Shown here piece after piece: positions 59,569 to 64,000 of a stretch of 64,000 nt of DNA. The stretch is from DSSB01 sp046346845. Its GTDB lineage: Bacteria; UBA10199; DSSB01. Under the pieces are notes generated by a model. The model was not told the origin of the DNA and searched no databases. It saw nothing but the letters and a program-made list of their open reading frames with translations. Within the stretch, counting starts at the first letter, position 1, and the number at the start of each line of letters is the position of its first letter. A program made the position numbers and the translations under genes. The stretch is from positions 620,001-684,000 of the forward strand of contig JAXMHH010000001.1 of NCBI GenBank assembly GCA_046346845.1, written 5' to 3'.

Positions 59569-60054
59569 TTAGCTCGCCCGGCGGGTCGCTTGGACCTGCT
59601 CGACCGAACGCAATTGGGTCAAACCGTTGATGGTGGCCTTGACGACGTTATGCGGGTTGTTGGTGCCGATGCACTTGGTGAGAATGTTGTGGATCCCCGC
59701 CGACTCGACCACCGCGCGCACCGCTCCGCCGGCGATGACGCCGGTACCGTCGCTGGCCGGCTTGAGCAGCACGTGGGCCGCGCCGTAGTTGCCGACGATG
59801 TCGTGCGGGATGGTGCCCTTGACGACCGGTACCGAAACCATGCTCTTGCGGGCCTGGTCGGTCGCCTTGCGGATCGCCTCGGGGACCTCGTTGGCCTTGC
59901 CCAGGCCTACGCCCACCTTGCTTTTCCCGTCGCCCACCACCACGAGGGCGCTGAAGCTGAAGCGCCGTCCGCCCTTCACGACCTTGGCCACCCGGTTGAT
60001 GCTGACCAGGCGTTCGGTGAGTTCGCTGTCGTTGGATTCGAGTCTTCTTGCCAT
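59569..60054 (-). CDS. rpsE: 30S ribosomal protein S5
   Basis: The 161-aa protein has LVSINRVAKVVKGGRRFSFS, ALVVVGDGKSKVGVGLGKAN, EVPEAIRKATDQARKSMVSV and IPHDIVGNYGAAHVLLKPAS. It lines the mRNA entry channel and affects decoding accuracy. Length and order are normal. Confidence 0.98.
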   Translation of the reverse strand: MARRLESNDSELTERLVSINRVAKVVKGGRRFSFSALVVVGDGKSKVGVGLGKANEVPEAIRKATDQARKSMVSVPVVKGTIPHDIVGNYGAAHVLLKPASDGTGVIAGGAVRAVVESAGIHNILTKCIGTNNPHNVVKATINGLTQLRSVEQVQATRRAS

Positions 60055-60080
60055 AAATTTCCCTTTGGGGCTTGGCCCCG

Positions 60081-60434
60081 TTAAAACTGTAGTCCCGCCT
60101 CGCGAGCCGCGTCGGCGAAGGCCTTCACGCAGCCGTGATAGATGTATCCGTTCCGGTCGAAGACGACCTTTTCGACCTTGGCGGACTTCGCCTTCTCCGC
60201 CAAGCGCTTGCCCAACTCGACGGCGCTCGCCTTGTTGCGGCGCCCCTCGGGTTGGCCCTTTTCGTTGGTCGAGGCGGAGAGCAAGGTGCGGCCCGTCGAA
60301 TCATCGATAACCTGGGCATAGATGTGCTTCAGGCTGCGGTAGATCGTCAGGCGGGGACGCTCCTGCGTGCCGGTGATCTTCTTGCGGATGCGTAGTTTAC
60401 GCCGGATGCGGCCGGCGACTTTATGCGCGCTCAT
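60081..60434 (-). CDS. rplR: 50S ribosomal protein L18
   Basis: The 117-aa protein has RRKLRIRKKITGTQERPRLT, IYRSLKHIYAQVIDDSTGRT and VVFDRNGYIYHGCVKAFADA. It binds 5S rRNA with L5. It adjoins rplF without a gap. Confidence 0.98.
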   Translation of the reverse strand: MSAHKVAGRIRRKLRIRKKITGTQERPRLTIYRSLKHIYAQVIDDSTGRTLLSASTNEKGQPEGRRNKASAVELGKRLAEKAKSAKVEKVVFDRNGYIYHGCVKAFADAAREAGLQF

Positions 60435-60980
60435 TTACTTTCCTCCCGCGGCGGTCTTGCCAGCCTTGCGGCGGACGGTTTCGTCGGAATATCGGATCCC
60501 CTTCCCCTTGTAGGGCTCGGGCGGACGCAGCTCGCGGAGATTCGCGGCCACTTGGCCGACCAGCTCCCGGTCTTGGCCCTTCACCACCAGGTGGGTCTGC
60601 TTGTCGACCGTGATCTTGATCCCGGTCGGGATGGGAAAGATCACCGGATGGGAAAAGCCCAGGGTGAGGTTCAACTCGTTGCCCTTGACCTCGGCGCGGT
60701 AACCAACGCCTTGGATGTCGAGCTCGCGGCTGAACCCCTCGGTCACCCCGTGCACCATGTTGGCAACCAGGGCCCGGGTCAGCCCGTGGAGAGAACGCGT
60801 GATGGGCTGATCGTCCCCGCGCTGCACCTCGAGCGACTTGTCCTTTTGCACCACCTTGATGGCGGGATGGATTTTGCGGCTCAGCTTGCCGAGCGGGCCC
60901 TCGACTTCGACGCCTTGCTCGGAGAGCTTCACCTTCACTTTATCCGGGATCGGAATGATTTTTCGTCCAGTTCTCGACAT
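60435..60980 (-). CDS. rplF: 50S ribosomal protein L6
   Basis: The 181-aa protein starts MSRTGRKIIPIPDKVKVKLS. It has GVEVEGPLGKLSRKIHPAIK, LTRALVANMVHGVTEGFSRE, VGYRAEVKGNELNLTLGFSH and the end PPEPYKGKGIRYSDETVRRK. Standard length and position. Confidence 0.98.
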   Translation of the reverse strand: MSRTGRKIIPIPDKVKVKLSEQGVEVEGPLGKLSRKIHPAIKVVQKDKSLEVQRGDDQPITRSLHGLTRALVANMVHGVTEGFSRELDIQGVGYRAEVKGNELNLTLGFSHPVIFPIPTGIKITVDKQTHLVVKGQDRELVGQVAANLRELRPPEPYKGKGIRYSDETVRRKAGKTAAGGK

Positions 60981-60986
60981 AATTTT

Positions 60987-61379
60987 TTACCAAATGCTTA
61001 GAAGTAGTTCTCCGCCAACCTTGTTCTCTCGGGCTTGCTTGTCCGTCATCAGTCCCTTGGGAGTGGAAAGGATGGCGACTCCGAGGCCGTTCAAGACCGG
61101 CTGGATTTTCTCGTAACCGACGTAGACGCGGCGCCCCGGCTTGCTGAGCCGGCGCAGTCCCATGATGACGGACTGGTTCTTGCCGCGGTACTTGAGGTTC
61201 ACGAGGATCTTCCCCTGGTTCTTGTAGTCGACCACGTGAAAGTCTTTGATGAACCCCTCATCCTTGAGGAGTTGCGCCACAGCGATCTTCAGCTTGGAGG
61301 CGGGAATTTCCACGACCTCGTGACGGGCTTGGACCGCGTTGCGGATTCGAGTGAGCATGTCTGCGATGGGATCTGTCAT
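60987..61379 (-). CDS. rpsH: 30S ribosomal protein S8
   Basis: The 130-aa protein has TDPIADMLTRIRNAVQARHE, LRRLSKPGRRVYVGYEKIQP and the end LSTPKGLMTDKQARENKVGG. It binds helix 21 of 16S rRNA and in enterobacteria is the repressor of the spc operon. Order is normal. Confidence 0.98.
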   Translation of the reverse strand: MTDPIADMLTRIRNAVQARHEVVEIPASKLKIAVAQLLKDEGFIKDFHVVDYKNQGKILVNLKYRGKNQSVIMGLRRLSKPGRRVYVGYEKIQPVLNGLGVAILSTPKGLMTDKQARENKVGGELLLSIW

Positions 61380-61398
61380 CGTCCTGTCTCCAAATTTC

Positions 61399-61584
61399 TT
61401 ACCAGCTCGCCTTGGTTACGCCGGGAATTTCGCCCTGTCGGGCCAGCTTCCGGAAGCAGAGGCGGCACATCTTGAACTTTCTGAGAAACGCCCGGGGTCG
61501 CCCGCAGAGCGGGCAGCGATTGTAGGCCCGGACCTTGAATTTCGGCTTTCTAGCCGCTTTGATCATTAAGGAGGTTTTCGCCAT
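61399..61584 (-). CDS. rpsN: 30S ribosomal protein S14, zinc (type Z) form
   Basis: The 61-aa protein is the short zinc-binding S14: AKTSLMIKAARKPKFKVRAY, NRCPLCGRPRAFLRKFKMCR with C-x2-C ... C-x2-C, and RKLARQGEIPGVTKASW at the end. It lies between rplE and rpsH. Confidence 0.98.
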   Translation of the reverse strand: MAKTSLMIKAARKPKFKVRAYNRCPLCGRPRAFLRKFKMCRLCFRKLARQGEIPGVTKASW

Positions 61585-61625
61585 GTTCTTTTCCTATCCT
61601 GAACTCTAGTCCTGTGATTCCTGGA

Positions 61626-62168
61626 CTAATTCCTAAACGGCATCCCCAGGTGCTTGAGCAGGGCCTTGCCCTCCTCGTCGTTGCGCGCCGTGGTCACGAT
61701 GGTGATGTTCATCCCGCGGATCTTGTCGATGCGGTCGTAGTTGATCTCGGGAAAGATGATCTGCTCGGTGACGCCCAGGGTGTAGTTCCCGCGGCCGTCG
61801 AAAGCCCGGCCGCTGATCCCCTTGAAGTCGCGGACGCGCGGCAAGGCGATGTTGCAGAGCCGGTTGAGGAACTCGTACATCCGATCCTTGCGCAGCGTGA
61901 CCATCACGCCCAGCTTTTGCCCCTCGCGGAGCTTGAAGGCCGCAATGGACTTCTTAGCCTTGGTGATGACCGGCTTTTGGCCCGTGATCGCCTTGATCTC
62001 CTCGGCTGCCACGTCCAAGACCTTGCTGTTCTGCAGGGCCTCGGCCAGGGACATATTGACCACGATCTTCTCGAGGCGCGGCACCTGCATAGGATTCGAA
62101 TACTTGAACTCCTGCATGAGGGCCGGCACCACTTCGTTCTTGTACTTTTCGGCGTATTTCGTTGCCAC
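61626..62168 (-). CDS. rplE: 50S ribosomal protein L5
   Basis: The 180-aa protein has EKYKNEVVPALMQEFKYSNP, RLEKIVVNMSLAEALQNSKV, FLNRLCNIALPRVRDFKGIS and NYTLGVTEQIIFPEINYDRI. It binds 5S rRNA. The first codon is GTG at 62168; the frame extends further upstream without L5-like sequence. Confidence 0.97.
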   Translation of the reverse strand: MATKYAEKYKNEVVPALMQEFKYSNPMQVPRLEKIVVNMSLAEALQNSKVLDVAAEEIKAITGQKPVITKAKKSIAAFKLREGQKLGVMVTLRKDRMYEFLNRLCNIALPRVRDFKGISGRAFDGRGNYTLGVTEQIIFPEINYDRIDKIRGMNITIVTTARNDEEGKALLKHLGMPFRN

Positions 62169-62246
62169 GGTATTACCTATTCTTTGCGTTTCGACCCCGC
62201 ATGTCCCAACGCGGGGACCTTGCGGGCTCATTTCTTCCGCTTAAAC

Positions 62247-62561
62247 CTATTTTGCTTCGATAACTTCTTTGCTCTTCTTGCTGACCCGAAGCTTCTTTCC
62301 GTCCTGGACCTTGAAACCGACGCGGGTCCGTTCGGATTTCTTCGGGTCGATCAACATCACGTTGGAAACATGGATGCTCGCTTCCTTCTCGAGGATGCCG
62401 CCCTGGCGGTTCTTCATCGAGGGCTTGCTGTGCCGCTTCACCAGGTTGACCTTCTCGACGACGAGCCGGCTTTCCTTCGGCAGGACGCGGAGCACGCGCC
62501 CGATCTTGCCCTTGTCGCGCCCAGCGACCACGATAACTTGGTCGTTCTTGCGAATAGCCAT
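62247..62561 (-). CDS. rplX: 50S ribosomal protein L24
   Basis: The 104-aa protein has the KOW motif NDQVIVVAGRDKGKIGRVLR and continues VVEKVNLVKRHSKPSM, GGILEKEASIHVSNVMLID. It starts assembly of the large subunit. Its ATG overlaps the rplN end by one base. Confidence 0.98.
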   Translation of the reverse strand: MAIRKNDQVIVVAGRDKGKIGRVLRVLPKESRLVVEKVNLVKRHSKPSMKNRQGGILEKEASIHVSNVMLIDPKKSERTRVGFKVQDGKKLRVSKKSKEVIEAK

Positions 62562-62929
62562 CACAGCACCTCCGGGGCGAGCGAGATGATCTTCATGAAC
62601 TTCTTGGCACGCAGCTCGCGGGCGACGGGCCCGAAGATACGGGTGCCGACCGGCTCGCCGGCCTCGTTGATCAGCACGATCGAGTTCTGGTCGAAGCGGA
62701 TGTAGGAACCGTCGGCCCGGCTGATTTCCTTGCGGGTACGGACGATGACGCCCTTCTTGACGTCGCCCTTCTTCACTTTCGAGTCGGGCATGGCCTCTTT
62801 GACGGAGACCACGATCACGTCGCCGATGGTGGCGTACTTGCGGCGCGTGCCACCGAGCACCTTGATGCACATCAGTTTCTTGGCGCCGGAATTGTCGGCG
62901 GAATCCAAAATGGTTTGGGTCTGGATCAT
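62561..62929 (-). CDS. rplN: 50S ribosomal protein L14
   Basis: The 122-aa protein reads MIQTQTILDSADNSGAKKLM, YATIGDVIVVSVKEAMP, IVRTRKEISRADGSYIRFDQ and ends RELRAKKFMKIISLAPEVL. Length is typical. Confidence 0.98.
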   Translation of the reverse strand: MIQTQTILDSADNSGAKKLMCIKVLGGTRRKYATIGDVIVVSVKEAMPDSKVKKGDVKKGVIVRTRKEISRADGSYIRFDQNSIVLINEAGEPVGTRIFGPVARELRAKKFMKIISLAPEVL

Positions 62930-62932
62930 GGC

Positions 62933-63202
62933 TTACTCCCCGCCCTCCGCTTTCTTCAGGATGGCGCGAACCGCCCAACGCTTGGTCTTGGACAGCGGCC
63001 GGGTCTCGATGATCTCGACCTGGTCGCCCACCTTGCACTGGCCCTTTTCGTCATGGGCTTTGAACGTGGAACGGCGCTTGTAATATTTTTTGAAGGTCGG
63101 GTGCAACACGAGGCGGTCGACCGAAACGGTGACGGTCTTCTGCATCTTGTTGCTGACGACGGTTCCGACCTTGGTTTTTCTTTTATGGGTCTGTTCGGAC
63201 AT
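62933..63202 (-). CDS. rpsQ: 30S ribosomal protein S17
   Basis: The 89-aa protein has KTKVGTVVSNKMQKTVTVSV, HPTFKKYYKRRSTFKAHDEK and GDQVEIIETRPLSKTKRWAV. It binds 16S rRNA early in assembly. Standard place between rpmC and rplN. Confidence 0.98.
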   Translation of the reverse strand: MSEQTHKRKTKVGTVVSNKMQKTVTVSVDRLVLHPTFKKYYKRRSTFKAHDEKGQCKVGDQVEIIETRPLSKTKRWAVRAILKKAEGGE

Positions 63203-63206
63203 AGGC

Positions 63207-63416
63207 TTAGGCCTTCGCTCCCTTCTCGGCGGCGCGCTTCTGCCGGGCGACGGTCATCACCCGGGCGATGTCGCGCTTCACCTCGGTCAGGCGGTGGGAT
63301 TTCTCCAGCTGACCGGTCGCGTTTTGCATGCGCAGCTTGAACAATTCCTCGCGAAGGTCTTTCTCGAGGACCGCAAGCTCCTTCAAATTCTTCTCTCGGA
63401 TCTCACTTGGCGTCAC
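63207..63416 (-). CDS. rpmC: 50S ribosomal protein L29
   Basis: The 69-aa helical protein has SEIREKNLKELAVLEKDLRE, ELFKLRMQNATGQLEKSHRL and VKRDIARVMTVARQKRAAEK. It starts inside the end of rplP (14-base overlap), which couples translation. It sits near the peptide tunnel exit. Confidence 0.97.
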   Translation of the reverse strand: MTPSEIREKNLKELAVLEKDLREELFKLRMQNATGQLEKSHRLTEVKRDIARVMTVARQKRAAEKGAKA

Positions 63417-63828
63417 GGTATCCCTCCCGGGTCAGGATTTTGGTGCGGACCGGCAGCTTGTGCTTGGCCAAGGTCAGCGCTTCGATGGCGATCGCCCGTT
63501 CCACGCCTTCCATCTCGTAGATGATCCGGCCGGGTTTGATCACCGCTACCCACTCTTCCGGATTGCCCTTTCCTTTACCCATACGGGTTTCGAGGGGCTT
63601 CTTGGTGATGGGCTTGTCCGGGAACACCCGGATCCAAAGCTTGCCGCCGCGCTTGATGCAGCGGTTGATCGCGATACGCCCCGCCTCGATCTGGCGCGAG
63701 GTGAGCCGCCCACAGTCGACGGCTTGGATGGCGAAATCGCCGAAATTGAGATTGCAGCCGCGATAGGCCTTGCCGCGCATCCGGCCCTTTTGTTGTTTTC
63801 GGTACTTTACCTTTTTGGGAATCAGCAT
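63403..63828 (-). CDS. rplP: 50S ribosomal protein L16
   Basis: The 141-aa protein starts MLIPKKVKYRKQQKGRMRGK and has FGDFAIQAVDCGRLTSRQIE, AGRIAINRCIKRGGKLWIRV and PGRIIYEMEGVERAIAIEAL. Length is normal. Confidence 0.98.
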   Translation of the reverse strand: MLIPKKVKYRKQQKGRMRGKAYRGCNLNFGDFAIQAVDCGRLTSRQIEAGRIAINRCIKRGGKLWIRVFPDKPITKKPLETRMGKGKGNPEEWVAVIKPGRIIYEMEGVERAIAIEALTLAKHKLPVRTKILTREGYRDAK

Positions 63829-63849
63829 GATTCAAATCCCTTTTTTGCT

Positions 63850-64000
63850 CTATTCTTCCGCAGCGGCCGGAGCCGGCGTGGTGGAGGCCTGGAACGGAGT
63901 CGCTTGCGTCTCGACCGGCCCCAGGATTTCACCTTTGAAGATCCAAACTTTGACGCCGATCAGGCCGTAGGTCGTGTTGGCCTCGGCCGTGGCGTAATCG
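63850..64000 (-). CDS. rpsC: 30S ribosomal protein S3, C-terminal end (partial)
   Basis: The last 49 codons of rpsC read DYATAEANTTYGLIGVKVWI followed by FKGEILGP, the conserved end of the S3 C-terminal domain. An Ala/Thr/Pro-rich tail ending AAAEE follows. The rest lies beyond the window edge. It precedes rplP, as in the S10 operon. Confidence 0.95.
   Translation of the reverse strand, partial: DYATAEANTTYGLIGVKVWIFKGEILGPVETQATPFQASTTPAPAAAEE

Overview
This window looks like chromosomal DNA from a GC-rich, Gram-negative, free-living bacterium. The Gram-negative reading rests on an OmpA-type C-terminal domain, several lipoprotein signals, a TlpA-type thioredoxin and many Sec signal peptides. 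Several features fit a deltaproteobacterial or Myxococcota-like lineage: cysteine-containing C-terminal sorting tails (Gly-rich, Cys-Ser-Leu, membrane helix, basic end) on three large secreted proteins, a small 'vegetative protein'-like zinc-motif protein, and carotenoid/hopanoid-type lipid genes. The exact taxon cannot be fixed from the sequence alone.

Layout. 1-5.3 kb: end of a class V aminotransferase, a large MscS-type mechanosensitive channel, small envelope proteins, a bacterial INSIG-family membrane protein, and a small minus-strand operon with a Cys/His double-motif protein. 5.4-13.2 kb: a receiver-HD-GYP regulator, then seven packed plus-strand genes (HpnA-like epimerase, CruF-like carotenoid membrane protein, HpcH/HpaI-like aldolase, a second epimerase, GT2 glycosyltransferase, methyltransferase, large polytopic membrane protein) that probably build or decorate a lipid or glycan. 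A shrunken second copy of asd abuts the last gene. 13.6-17.8 kb: a beta-helix surface protein, an OmpA-like protein and a repeat-bearing secreted protein. 18.2-24.6 kb: amino-acid biosynthesis (asd, leuB / leuC, leuD) with an alpha/beta hydrolase and a short-chain dehydrogenase-like protein.

24.7-42.8 kb is accessory envelope territory: a Calx-beta surface protein, zinc-ribbon proteins, an M14-like protein, a TMEM175-type channel, an animal-type haem peroxidase lipoprotein, an EF-hand protein divergent from an ECF sigma/anti-sigma/Metal_resist operon, an FAD oxidoreductase with a zinc-ribbon insert, a laccase-like multicopper oxidase lipoprotein, and an M20 peptidase. A 200-bp AT-rich gap holds two perfect DnaA boxes. 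42.8-51.3 kb: mutM with a degenerate zinc finger, tRNA-Ala(GGC), a TetR regulator divergent from an AhpD-like gene across two palindromic operators, a decayed IS91-type transposase next to a long nested palindrome, a five-copy repeat motif around a lone secreted gene, and Cys-rich secreted proteins.

51.3-64 kb: panD, a TlpA-like thioredoxin, then the minus-strand S10/spc/alpha ribosomal super-operon from rpsC (partial) through rplP-rpmC-rpsQ-rplN-rplX-rplE-rpsN-rpsH-rplF-rplR-rpsE-rpmD-rplO-secY-adk-map-infA-rpmJ-rpsM-rpsK-rpsD-rpoA-rplQ, closed by an intrinsic terminator. L17 and L30 carry long Lys/Ala-rich tails. No CRISPR array, rRNA or intact transposon was seen, and I saw no recognisable dedicated defence system.
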